Positions 1 through 8,436 of a DNA stretch of 64,000 nt are shown one piece after another; position 1 is the stretch's first letter, and the number at the start of each line of letters is the position of its first letter. This DNA comes from Kangsaoukella pontilimi (GTDB lineage Bacteria > Pseudomonadota > Alphaproteobacteria > Rhodobacterales > Rhodobacteraceae). The translations under genes and the position numbers were made by a program. Location of the stretch: assembly GCF_009830125.1 (NCBI RefSeq), contig NZ_WUPT01000002.1:496001-560000 (forward strand). The letters are read 5' to 3'. Below the pieces are notes generated by a model. The model was not told the DNA's origin. It saw nothing but the letters and a program-made list of their open reading frames with translations, and did not search any database.

Positions 1-93
1 CACCTGTTCCTGACCGTCAAGGTCCGGCCCAACTGGCTGGACGAGGCGGAACGCTATTCCGAGATGGGTCTGGATTTTTCCGATGGGGCGTGA
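1..93 (+). CDS. era: GTPase Era, C-terminal end (partial)
   Basis: Only the last 30 codons are present, ending in TGA. The reading HLFLTVKVRPNWLDEAERYS is the conserved end of the KH RNA-binding domain of Era, the GTPase that binds the 3' end of 16S rRNA and assists 30S maturation. The order era, DUF1491, recO on the plus strand matches what I know of Rhodobacterales genomes. The GTPase domain lies upstream of the window, so nothing can be said about its integrity. Confidence 0.9.
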   Translation, partial: HLFLTVKVRPNWLDEAERYSEMGLDFSDGA

Positions 94-99
94 GCGGGG

Positions 100-120
100 C
101 GCATTCTTTGAAAGAATGCG
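100..120 (+). repeat. Small inverted repeat after era
   Basis: A perfect 9-bp inverted repeat (cgcattctt / aagaatgcg around tga) lies 7 bases after the era stop and just before the next start. No T-run follows, so it is more likely an mRNA processing or stability hairpin than an intrinsic terminator. Confidence 0.45.
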
Positions 121-126
121 GGCCCG

Positions 127-462
127 GTGGTGAACGCGCGCCTGACGTCGGAGGTCTGGGTGGCGGCTTATCTGACGCGCTGCCGGTTGGCGGATATCCC
201 GGCCTTTGTCGTCGCGCGGGGCGATCACACGGCGGGTGCTGTTCTGGTCAAGCTGAATACGCTCGACGGGCGCGCCGTTGCTTTTCAACGATCCTTCGAC
301 CTGATGACCGGAGAGCGGCGCTGGGTCGTGCTGGTCGAGGGAAATGAGGCCGACGTCGATGCCTCGGTCACCCGGCAGCGGGGCACGGACCCGGACCTCT
401 GGGTGATCGAGGTCGAGGATCGCGCGGGACGCCATTTGCTCGACCAGCCGGGGCTGGAGTAG
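127..462 (+). CDS. DUF1491 family protein
   Basis: A 111-residue soluble protein starting with GTG (a second GTG follows directly). It matches the DUF1491 family, which I recall as typical of the era-recO interval in Rhodobacteraceae. Visible marks are an N-terminal RLTSEVWVAAYLTRC segment, a charged central beta region (GERRWVVLVEG) and a C-terminal DPDLWVIEVEDRAG motif. There is no signal peptide or membrane segment. The biochemical function is unknown. Its position between two nucleic-acid genes is suggestive only. Confidence 0.8.
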   Translation: MVNARLTSEVWVAAYLTRCRLADIPAFVVARGDHTAGAVLVKLNTLDGRAVAFQRSFDLMTGERRWVVLVEGNEADVDASVTRQRGTDPDLWVIEVEDRAGRHLLDQPGLE

Positions 463-499
463 GATTGCGCCGGCTTCGCCGTCGCGGTGCGCTCCGCGC

Positions 500-523
500 G
501 GGAGTATTTTCGAACAGAAGAAG
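500..523 (+). repeat. Intergenic GGRTATTT element, copy A
   Basis: The string GGGAGTATTTTCGAACAGAA followed by GAAG sits just before the chosen recO start, after a GC-rich stretch. It shares its core with elements at 8222-8247, 8296-8325, 12027-12053, 28291-28314 (reverse) and, more weakly, 47592-47616. In this copy the purine-rich tail also serves as the recO ribosome-binding region. Confidence 0.5.
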
Positions 524-531
524 GGCAGCGG

Positions 532-1251
532 GTGGACTGGCGGGACGAGGGAATCGTGTTGGGGATCAGGCCGCATGGGGAAACCTCGGTCATTCTCGAT
601 GTGCTGACCGCCTCCCATGGCCGCCACGCCGGTGTGGTGCGTGGCGGGGTTAGCCGCAAGATTGCGCCCCTTCTGCAGCCGGGCGCCGATCTTGACCTGA
701 CCTGGCGGGCGCGGCTGGAGGAGCATCTGGGCGCTTTCACGGTGGAGCCTCTGAAAAGCCGGGCCGTTCTGTTGTCGGATCGCCGGGCGCTAGCCGGGCT
801 GAACGCGGTGACGGGTCTGTTGCGCTTCGCGCTTCCCGAGCGGGAGGTGCATGAGGGGCTGCACGAACGGACGGCGGCGCTTCTGGACATGATGGGTGAC
901 AGCCCGTTCTGGCCGATTGCCTATGTCCGGTGGGAGGTGGCGCTATTGGAGGCGCTGGGTTTCGGGCTGGACCTGTCGGCCTGCGCCGTCACCGGGTCAA
1001 CGGAGGGGTTGGTCTATGTCTCGCCCCGGTCGGGCCGGGCGGTGTCCGAGGCCGGAGCGGGGGAGTGGGCCGAGCGGCTACTGCCGCTGTCTCCGGCGCT
1101 TCTGGGGCAGGGAACAGGGTCGGGGGACGAGATCGTCGCGGGTCTCGCCGTCACGGGGCATTTTCTTTCGGCCAGTCTTCAGCCCGCTATGGGCGACCGG
1201 CCGTTGCCCGAGGCGCGGGCGCGGCTGGTGGACCTTTTGGGGCGGGCCTAG
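532..1251 (+). CDS. recO: DNA repair protein RecO
   Basis: RecO helps RecF/RecR load RecA on SSB-coated single-stranded DNA and anneals complementary strands. The protein opens with [20 protein letters not shown], the OB-fold start of RecO, and continues with [17 protein letters not shown] and the helical C-terminal domain. GTG 532 is preferred over an upstream in-frame ATG at 487, because the OB fold begins right after it and a purine-rich AAGGGCAG lies upstream. This gives 239 residues, normal for alphaproteobacterial RecO. The gene ends 8 bases from the convergent mcd stop. Confidence 0.92.
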   Translation: MDWRDEGIVLGIRPHGETSVILDVLTASHGRHAGVVRGGVSRKIAPLLQPGADLDLTWRARLEEHLGAFTVEPLKSRAVLLSDRRALAGLNAVTGLLRFALPEREVHEGLHERTAALLDMMGDSPFWPIAYVRWEVALLEALGFGLDLSACAVTGSTEGLVYVSPRSGRAVSEAGAGEWAERLLPLSPALLGQGTGSGDEIVAGLAVTGHFLSASLQPAMGDRPLPEARARLVDLLGRA

Positions 1252-1259
1252 CCGCTCCT

Positions 1260-2942
1260 TCAGGCCAAGAGGCGGCGGGCGATGACCTGGGCCTGGATCT
1301 CGGCGGCACCTTCGAAGATGTTCAGGATGCGCGCGTCGCAGAGGATGCGGCTGATCGCGTATTCCAGCGCGAAGCCGTTGCCGCCATGGATCTGCAGCCC
1401 GTTATCCGCCGCGGCCCACGCCACGCGGGCGCCGAGGAGCTTGGCCATGCCGGCCTCGAGGTCGCAGCGGCGGTCGGCGTCTTTCTCGCGGGCCGAGAAA
1501 TATGTGAGCTGGCGCGCCACCATGATCTCGACCGCCATCATTGCGAGTTTGGACGCCACGCGGGGGAAGGCGATCAGCGGCTTGCCGAACTGCTTGCGGT
1601 CTTCGGCATAGCGGAGCGACACGTCGAGCGCCGATTGTGCGACGCCGATGGCGCGCGCGGCGGTCTGAATGCGGGCGGATTCGAAGGTCTGCATCAGTTG
1701 CTTGAAGCCTTGCCCCTCTTCGCCGCCGAGCAGATTCTCGCCTGCGACCGCGAAGCCATCGAAATTGACGGTATATTCCTTCATGCCGCGATAGCCCAAG
1801 ACCTCAATTTCGCCGCCAGAGAGGCCGGTATCGGGGAAGGGTTCGGCATCGGTGCCGGGGGTCTTTTCGGCGAGGAACATGGAAAGGCCGCGATAATCAT
1901 CGGTGCCAGGGACGGTGCGTGCCAGCACCGTCATCACATGGGTGCGGGCGGCATGGGTGATCCACGTCTTGTTGCCGGTGATTTCCCAGTCGTCGCCCTG
2001 CCGGGTGGCCTTGGTTCTGAGGCTGCCGAGGTCGGAGCCGGTGTTCGGTTCGGTGAAGACCGCCGTGGGCAGGATTTCCCCCGACGCGAGACCGGGGAGC
2101 CATTTCTCCTTCTGCGCCTCGGTGCCGCCGCAGAGGATCAGCTCGGCGGCGATCTCGGACCGTGTGCCGAGAGAGCCGACGCCGATATAGCCGCGGCTGA
2201 GTTCCTCGGAGACGACGCACATCGACGCCTTGGACAGGCCGAAGCCGCCGTATTCCTCGGGAATGGTCAGGCCAAAGACGCCCATCTCGGACATCTCGTC
2301 GATGATCTCCATCGGGATCAGTTCGTCCTTGAGGTGCCACTCGTGGGCGTGGGGCTCGACGCGGTCCTTCGCAAAGCGACGGAATTGCTCGCGGATCATC
2401 TCCAGTTCGTCGTCGAGCCCGGTGGCGCCATAGGTGATGTCGGCGGTGCGCTCGCGGATGATCTCGACGAGGCGGAGGCGCGCGGCCTCGGTGTTGCCGT
2501 GCTGCGTCAGGGTCATGACGGCGGGGGACATCATGGCGCGCTGGTCGTCCTGAGAGAGGCCCATGTCCTGCGGACGGAGGATTTCACCCTGGCTCATTGG
2601 CAGGCCGCCATAGAGCTGCCAGAGGTATTCGCCAAAGGCGATCTGGTGGATCAGCGCCTCGAGCTCTCCGAATTTACGCTGTTCGGTCAGGGCGTTGGCC
2701 CACTGCTGCATCTGGGAGAGCGCCTGCACATAGGTGGCGAGCCAGGCGAGGCCGTGGGCGGCGGTCTGATTGGCTTCGATCAGGCGGGCCGAGACCTTGC
2801 CGTCCTCGGTGACCATGATGCGAACCTTGTCCCGCGCGGTTGCGAGAAGCGCGTCGGCAGCGGTGAGAGCCTCCCCGGTCAGGGTCAGGAGATTGTCCAG
2901 AAGGGGCGTTTGGGTCTCGGGCATGGCACCGTCGCGAGGCAT
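1260..2942 (-). CDS. mcd: (2S)-methylsuccinyl-CoA dehydrogenase
   Basis: An acyl-CoA dehydrogenase-family flavoenzyme of 560 residues. It carries an extra N-terminal domain of about 150 residues (AHGLAWLATYVQAL, GEYLWQLYGGLPMSQGE) before the usual core. That architecture is characteristic of Mcd, which oxidises methylsuccinyl-CoA to mesaconyl-CoA in the ethylmalonyl-CoA pathway for acetate assimilation. Core marks are IPEEYGGFGLS, FTEPNTGSDLGS, GNKTWITHA, YAEDRKQFGKPL and the C-terminal IFEGAAEIQAQVIARRLL. The start at MPRDGA follows AAGGAC by 8 bases; the open frame runs further upstream without homology. Another acyl-CoA dehydrogenase substrate cannot be excluded from sequence alone. Confidence 0.82.
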   Translation of the reverse strand: MPRDGAMPETQTPLLDNLLTLTGEALTAADALLATARDKVRIMVTEDGKVSARLIEANQTAAHGLAWLATYVQALSQMQQWANALTEQRKFGELEALIHQIAFGEYLWQLYGGLPMSQGEILRPQDMGLSQDDQRAMMSPAVMTLTQHGNTEAARLRLVEIIRERTADITYGATGLDDELEMIREQFRRFAKDRVEPHAHEWHLKDELIPMEIIDEMSEMGVFGLTIPEEYGGFGLSKASMCVVSEELSRGYIGVGSLGTRSEIAAELILCGGTEAQKEKWLPGLASGEILPTAVFTEPNTGSDLGSLRTKATRQGDDWEITGNKTWITHAARTHVMTVLARTVPGTDDYRGLSMFLAEKTPGTDAEPFPDTGLSGGEIEVLGYRGMKEYTVNFDGFAVAGENLLGGEEGQGFKQLMQTFESARIQTAARAIGVAQSALDVSLRYAEDRKQFGKPLIAFPRVASKLAMMAVEIMVARQLTYFSAREKDADRRCDLEAGMAKLLGARVAWAAADNGLQIHGGNGFALEYAISRILCDARILNIFEGAAEIQAQVIARRLLA

Positions 2943-2971
2943 CGGAATCGTCCTTATTCTGCGTCTGCGAA

Positions 2972-3000
2972 GGGATAGGGGCAATGCAGTCGCAGCGCAA
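2972..3000 (-). promoter_or_regulatory. Possible mcd promoter
   Basis: Read on the minus strand, TTGCGC and TATCCC are separated by 17 bases, about 30 bases before the mcd start. The match to sigma-70 hexamers is moderate, so this is a low-confidence call. Confidence 0.3.
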
Positions 3001-3112
3001 GAAGATTTCTTGTTTGGGGTGTGTTTTTGACATTTTATGACTTTCCAAATTTGCATGGGTCCCTTGGGCACGTCCGCCCATCGGTGCGCGGACATTTGCC
3101 GACGAGTGCTAT

Positions 3113-3144
3113 TGGGGCGGATCGCCTGCCGCAATTCCGCCCCA
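3113..3144. repeat. Hairpin in mcd/3202 intergenic gap
   Basis: A 9-bp inverted repeat (ggggcgga / tccgcccc plus a flanking T-A pair) with a 14-base loop, lying 58 bases before the gene at 3202. No T-run is attached. It may be an mRNA leader hairpin of the plus-strand gene. The rest of the 2943-3201 gap is relatively AT-rich and holds no other feature I recognise. Confidence 0.4.
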
Positions 3145-3201
3145 TTCCTGCCCTAGCGCTGATGCGGGGGCGCCACATCAGAGCCTAGTCTCGGAGGACG
3201 C

Positions 3202-3513
3202 ATGACACTCATTTCCCCCCTTACCCCGGTCATTTCCTGGATGCCGCCCAACCCGGAAGGCCCGGCGGGCTTTACAACGGAATGGCACGGGCATGGCGCC
3301 AATCACCAGGGCAACAACGAGCCGGGCGACACCGCCGCCGACCGCCACAATTTCGGGAACGACACGGCGGGCAACTCGGGTCACAACCCGACGGCGGGGT
3401 CGGCTCAGGACGACTTCTCGGCGGAGGCGGGCCTGCCCTTCGTCAAGTTCAAAGACGCACCGCTTGAGGACGAGGGCGAGGATGAGCACGACATGATGGA
3501 CATGATGCTCTAG
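3202..3513 (+). CDS. Hypothetical small acidic protein
   Basis: A 103-residue protein with a clear CGGAGGACGC ribosome-binding site before ATG. I do not recognise a family. It is rich in Asn, Gly, His and Asp: a central HGHGANHQGNNEPGDTAAD stretch, HNFGNDTAGNSGHN, and a C-terminal DEGEDEHDMMDMML tail. There is no signal peptide or membrane helix, and much of it looks disordered. The His/Asp/Met-rich tail could bind metal or cations, but that is speculation. It has its own strong terminator 33 bases after the stop, so it is probably a single-gene transcript. Confidence 0.65.
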   Translation: MTLISPLTPVISWMPPNPEGPAGFTTEWHGHGANHQGNNEPGDTAADRHNFGNDTAGNSGHNPTAGSAQDDFSAEAGLPFVKFKDAPLEDEGEDEHDMMDMML

Positions 3514-3545
3514 GCGATTTCGGCGCGCCAAAGCTGCAATATTGA

Positions 3546-3578
3546 AGACCCGCCGCGGTGGTGCGGCGGGTCTTTTTT
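3546..3578 (+). terminator. Intrinsic terminator after the 3202 gene
   Basis: A perfect 11-bp stem (agacccgccgc / gcggcgggtct) with a 6-base loop, directly followed by a run of T. A classic Rho-independent terminator. Confidence 0.92.
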
Positions 3579-3659
3579 GTCATTGGCCGGTGACTTGCCG
3601 GAGAACCGGTCGCGCGGCAGCGCGGTCATGGGGCAAGAGCCAGTGATGCGTACGCCGTC

Positions 3660-3986
3660 CTAGCCTGCCTTCAGATACGGGATCGTGCCCGCGATGTCGG
3701 TGTCGTCAATCACCCGGAAGGTCGAGACGCTGCCCGCCTGCCGTGCCTTTCCGAATGGCGCATAGTCGGGGTCTGCGGCGAAGGCGTCGAGAGCCTCGCG
3801 CGAGGGGAACAAGATTATGGCGATCAGGCTGCTGTCGCCCGGTTCGCCCTCGACCGTTTCTATATTGCCGCTGCGGGACAGGTAACGGCCACCGTGGCGC
3901 TCAACTAGGTCGTGCACATGGGTGGCGTATTCCGGAACCCAGCCGTCGTCGGTGATCTTGATGTCGGCGATAAGGTAAATGCTCAT
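3660..3986 (-). CDS. DUF1330 family protein
   Basis: A 108-residue protein that fits the DUF1330 group of small dimeric ferredoxin-like alpha/beta proteins. It begins MSIYLIADIKITDDGW and contains YLSRSGNIETVEGE and ILFPSREALDAFAADPDYAP, typical positions of the family. ATG 3986 follows AAGGAG by 7 bases, which sets the start well inside a longer open frame. The substrate is unknown; relatives are often called monooxygenase-like without direct proof. It is divergent from the HxlR regulator at 4156, which probably controls it. Confidence 0.8.
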   Translation of the reverse strand: MSIYLIADIKITDDGWVPEYATHVHDLVERHGGRYLSRSGNIETVEGEPGDSSLIAIILFPSREALDAFAADPDYAPFGKARQAGSVSTFRVIDDTDIAGTIPYLKAG

Positions 3987-4155
3987 ATCGGTCTCCTTGT
4001 CCGGGCCGGTCGGGATGATCGGCCCATCTGGGAAAAGCCTGTCAGAGACGCCGGGTGCCTCTCCAGTCACGGAACTGGAGCGGCCGGTACAGTTTCTGGA
4101 CTGGATGGGTCCGGCGGGGCTGTTAGGCTGCGACGAACGGATGGAGGGACACAAA

Positions 4156-4848
4156 ATGGCACAAGCGGGATACAAGCAGTTCTGCCCACTGGCGATGGCG
4201 GCGGAGGTGCTCTGCACCAGATGGACAATGGTCCTGATGCGCGAGCTGATCGCCGGATCGACCCGGTTCAACGACCTCAGGCGGGGCGTGCCAAAGATGT
4301 CGCCCACGCTTTTGTCCCAGCGTTTGAAGGATTTGGAGGATGCCAAGATCGTCGAGCGGCGGCCATTGCCATCGGAGCGGGGTGTCTTCGAGTATCATCT
4401 GACTCCGGCCGGGCGGGACCTGCGCGAGGTGGTCATAGCGATGGGCATGTGGGGCCAGAAATGGGTCGAGTCGTCGCTTTCGCTAAAGAACCTCGATCCC
4501 TCGCTTCTGATGTGGGACATGCGGCGGAACCTCAACCCCGATCCGCTGCCGCGGCAACGGACGGTGGTCCAGTTCATGTACCACGACCTTCCGTCGACCA
4601 AACGGGACTGGTGGCTGGTGATCGAGCCTGCGGGCGAGGTGGACCTGTGCTGGGCCGATCCGGGGTTCGAGGTGGACCTTTACGTGTCCACCGACCTGAG
4701 GACGATGACGGCGATCTGGATGGGTGTCACGGATGTGGCGGCGGAGCGGGACAAGCTGGAATTTACGGGGCCAACGGAGATCTCGTCCACGATCCAGACA
4801 TGGCTGGGCCTGAGCCCCTTCGCAGTACAGAAAAAGCTGGTGCCCTGA
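4156..4848 (+). CDS. HxlR-family regulator with C-terminal SCP2-like domain
   Basis: A 230-residue protein. Residues of about 10-100 form the winged helix-turn-helix of the HxlR/MarR-like family: FCPLAMAAEVLCTRWTMVLM, STRFNDLRRGVPKMSPTLLSQRLKDLE, then a wing HLTPAGRDL. Residues 125-230 (VVQFMYHDLPSTKRDWWLVI ... TAIWMGVTDV) look like a sterol-carrier-type ligand-binding domain. The start is ATG 4156, six bases after GAGGGA; an in-frame ATG at 4141 is possible. It is transcribed away from the DUF1330 gene, so that gene is the likely target. Confidence 0.82.
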   Translation: MAQAGYKQFCPLAMAAEVLCTRWTMVLMRELIAGSTRFNDLRRGVPKMSPTLLSQRLKDLEDAKIVERRPLPSERGVFEYHLTPAGRDLREVVIAMGMWGQKWVESSLSLKNLDPSLLMWDMRRNLNPDPLPRQRTVVQFMYHDLPSTKRDWWLVIEPAGEVDLCWADPGFEVDLYVSTDLRTMTAIWMGVTDVAAERDKLEFTGPTEISSTIQTWLGLSPFAVQKKLVP

Positions 4849-4875
4849 CGCGGTGACTGACCTCTGCGGCCCACG

Positions 4876-4904
4876 AAAAAGGGCCACTCGGAGGTGGCCC
4901 TTTC
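4876..4904 (-). terminator. Terminator between HxlR gene and groEL (bidirectional)
   Basis: Stem gggccac / gtggccc with flanking A and T runs. Read on the minus strand it ends in TTTTT, so it should stop groESL transcription about 130 bases past groEL. On the plus strand it can stop the HxlR gene. Confidence 0.8.
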
Positions 4905-4968
4905 CCTAGCGGTGTGGGTTGGCATTCGGGCATCCGCCCATCGGCCTTTCCCACTTGGCCTTTCGGCA

Positions 4969-5032
4969 TTTCGCTGAAGCGAAACGCCTGTCGGCCTGAC
5001 GCAATTTCCGACGCGCGTTGCGCGCCGGAAAT
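4969..5032 (-). repeat. Two hairpins in the groEL 3' region
   Basis: Two inverted repeats lie just past groEL: tttcgct / agcgaaa (4969-4984) and a longer one pairing 5004-5016 with 5020-5032 with one mismatched position. Neither has a T-run, so they are more likely mRNA-end stabilisers upstream of the true terminator at 4876-4904. Confidence 0.5.
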
Positions 5033-5035
5033 CAC

Positions 5036-6709
<1,674 letters not shown>

Positions 6710-6727
6710 TCAGCGAAGTGCGATATC

Positions 6728-7015
6728 TCAGGCGATGATGCCGAGAATGTCGCTTTCCTTCATGATCAGCAGTTCTTCGCCGTCGAGCGTGATTTCGGTG
6801 CCCGACCATTTGCCGAAGAGAATGCGATCGCCAGCCGAGACGGCTGGGGCGATCAGCTCGCCGGAATCCTTCCGCGCGCCTTCGCCGACGGCGATGACTT
6901 CACCCTCGGCAGGCTTTTCCTTGGCGCTGTCGGGGATGATCAGACCGCCCTTGGTCTTCTCGTCGCTTTCGACGCGGCGGACCAGAACGCGGTCGTGCAG
7001 CGGTGTGAATGCCAT
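6728..7015 (-). CDS. groES: 10-kDa co-chaperonin GroES
   Basis: A 95-residue Gro[22 protein letters not shown], the mobile-loop region [16 protein letters not shown], and the end [15 protein letters not shown]. It caps the GroEL ring. It is the first gene of the heat-shock operon, with GAAGGAGCG before the ATG and a CIRCE operator 33 bases further up. Confidence 0.98.
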   Translation of the reverse strand: MAFTPLHDRVLVRRVESDEKTKGGLIIPDSAKEKPAEGEVIAVGEGARKDSGELIAPAVSAGDRILFGKWSGTEITLDGEELLIMKESDILGIIA

Positions 7016-7047
7016 TTAGAACGCTCCTTCGTTCGTTATTACTCCCT

Positions 7048-7074
7048 TTAGCACTCGCCTTGGGTGAGTGCTAA
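7048..7074. promoter_or_regulatory. CIRCE operator (HrcA-binding site)
   Basis: TTAGCACTC, a 9-base spacer, then GAGTGCTAA: a perfect match to the CIRCE consensus. It begins 8 bases after the promoter -10 hexamer, where HrcA would block initiation of groESL. Confidence 0.97.
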
Positions 7075-7081
7075 CGATGCG

Positions 7082-7110
7082 CAGATAAGGAAGGCTCACG
7101 AAGCTGTCAA
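7082..7110 (-). promoter_or_regulatory. groESL promoter
   Basis: On the minus strand a perfect TTGACA -35 is followed after exactly 17 bases by TATCTG as -10, and the CIRCE operator covers the expected start point. The same -10 hexamer and spacing recur at 51828-51856. Confidence 0.8.
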
Positions 7111-7204
7111 CAGCCGCGATGCGCAAAAAATGGCATGAGGTAGCTGTTTCGTCCGGACCTGCGTGCTGCCATGATCGGTTCAGCATTGCAAGCAAGGGAC
7201 CGTC

Positions 7205-8182
7205 ATGCTCCGATCCGTATTTCTTTTGATTTCTCTTCTTTTTCCCGTCGTTGCTGCGGCGCAGGTCTGCGGCACCACCGATCTGACCGACAGCTTCACG
7301 CCTGAGGAAACCGCCCGGCTCGATGCGCTTGTTGCGCCTCATGCCTATTCCGAGGGGTTGACGTGGGAGGCCTCCCGCGATGACAGCCGCGTCGTCGTCG
7401 TGGGCACGCTCCATATCCCTGATGCGCGGTTCGATCCGATCGTTGAGCGACTGTCCCCGGTCATCGAGGAAAGCGATGTGCTGATCGTCGAGGCCACAAG
7501 AGAAAGCGAGGCGGGGTTGGCGCAACTGGCCGCGACGCGGCCCGAGATGTTTTTTCTCACCAGCGGTCCCAGCCTGGTCGACCTGCTGGCGCCCGAAGAA
7601 TGGGCGCAACTTGAAGCCGAACTCGCCACCCGTGGCATTCCAGGGATCGTCGCTGCCAAATTCCAGCCCTGGTATGCGTCGCTGATCCTGGCCGTGCCGA
7701 CCTGCGCTCTGTCGGTAATGCAGGCGGGCGAGGTCGGGCTTGATCGACGTCTGGAGGCCGTGGCCGAGGCGGCGGGACTCGAGGTGGCGGGGCTGGAGGG
7801 GCCTGAGGCTGTTCTTCAGGCGTTCACCGGCGACAGTATCGACGAACAGCTCGAAGGGTTGCGCATCACGCTTGGCACCACAGACCCGACCAATGCGAAC
7901 ACGACAACGCTGGTCGAGATGTATTTCGACGGGCGCACCCGCGCCTCGTGGGAGGTCAGCCGCATCCTCATCGACCGCGAAGGCATCGCCAACGGACAAC
8001 AGATGTTCGACGATATCGAAGAGACACTTCTGGAAGGGCGCAATGTGGCCTGGGAGGGAATTCTCGACGACCTGATCGGCGGGCGGGATGCGGTTCTGGC
8101 GGTTGGTGCGGCGCATCTCTCTGGCGAGACCGGTGTGCTGCGGGCGCTCGAGCGTGCGGGCTATGCTGTGAGGCCCTACTGA
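7205..8182 (+). CDS. TraB/GumN family exported protein
   Basis: A 325-residue protein with an N-terminal signal peptide (MLRSVFLLISLLFPVVAAAQ, cleavage likely after the alanines). It matches the TraB/GumN family: GTLH at residues 67-70, SDVLIVEATRESEAGL, and a C-terminal VGAAHLSGETGVLRALERAGY, the second conserved GxxH motif. The family fold is linked to Tiki-type metalloproteases, but bacterial members are mostly uncharacterised. It should be periplasmic. It stands alone between divergent groES and convergent pnp. No strong ribosome-binding site is seen. Confidence 0.85.
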   Translation: MLRSVFLLISLLFPVVAAAQVCGTTDLTDSFTPEETARLDALVAPHAYSEGLTWEASRDDSRVVVVGTLHIPDARFDPIVERLSPVIEESDVLIVEATRESEAGLAQLAATRPEMFFLTSGPSLVDLLAPEEWAQLEAELATRGIPGIVAAKFQPWYASLILAVPTCALSVMQAGEVGLDRRLEAVAEAAGLEVAGLEGPEAVLQAFTGDSIDEQLEGLRITLGTTDPTNANTTTLVEMYFDGRTRASWEVSRILIDREGIANGQQMFDDIEETLLEGRNVAWEGILDDLIGGRDAVLAVGAAHLSGETGVLRALERAGYAVRPY

Positions 8183-8247
8183 GGGGCGCTGCCCCTCTTG
8201 GGCCGTTTCCGGCCCAATTCACCCCGGGATATTTCCGAACAGGCGAA
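8181..8247 (+). repeat. Intergenic GGRTATTT element, copy B
   Basis: Two GC palindromes (gaggggc..gcccctc at 8181-8197 overlapping the stop codon, and gggcc..ggccc at 8200-8215) are followed by the core CCCCGGGATATTTCCGAACA plus GGCGAAG at 8222-8247. This is the plus-strand partner of the inverted copy at 8296-8343. Confidence 0.6.
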
Positions 8248-8295
8248 GGCGAGGGCCGTTAACCTTAACAGTTATTAGGGTCAACCGGCCCGCCT

Positions 8296-8343
8296 CTTCG
8301 CCTGTTGTCAAATATCCTCGGGGGTGAGGCCCCGTAAGGGGCC
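8296..8343 (-). repeat. Intergenic GGRTATTT element, copy C (inverted)
   Basis: On the minus strand: palindrome ggcccc..ggggcc (8328-8343), then a core with GAGGATATTTG and ACAGGCGAAG (8296-8325). Together with copy B it can fold into one long stem with 8248-8295 in the loop region. Another small hairpin (ggggg c / g ccccc) lies at 8346-8362. Confidence 0.6.
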
Positions 8344-8370
8344 GAGGGGGCAGACAGCCCCCTGAACAAG

Positions 8371-8399
8371 AAAAACGCCGCTCCCATAGGGGAGCGGCG
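8371..8399 (-). terminator. pnp intrinsic terminator
   Basis: A 10-bp stem (cgccgctccc / gggagcggcg), a 4-base loop, and on the minus strand a TTTTT run directly after it. It lies 37 bases past the pnp stop. Confidence 0.92.
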
Positions 8400-8436
8400 C
8401 CGGTCGGCCCCGAAGGGGGCGAAACCCGGTTCCGAA

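Noticed and set aside
930..2978. 682-codon plus-strand frame running through recO and opposite mcd
   Set aside because: It spans two real genes in wrong frames; low-complexity Gly/Ala/Arg product.
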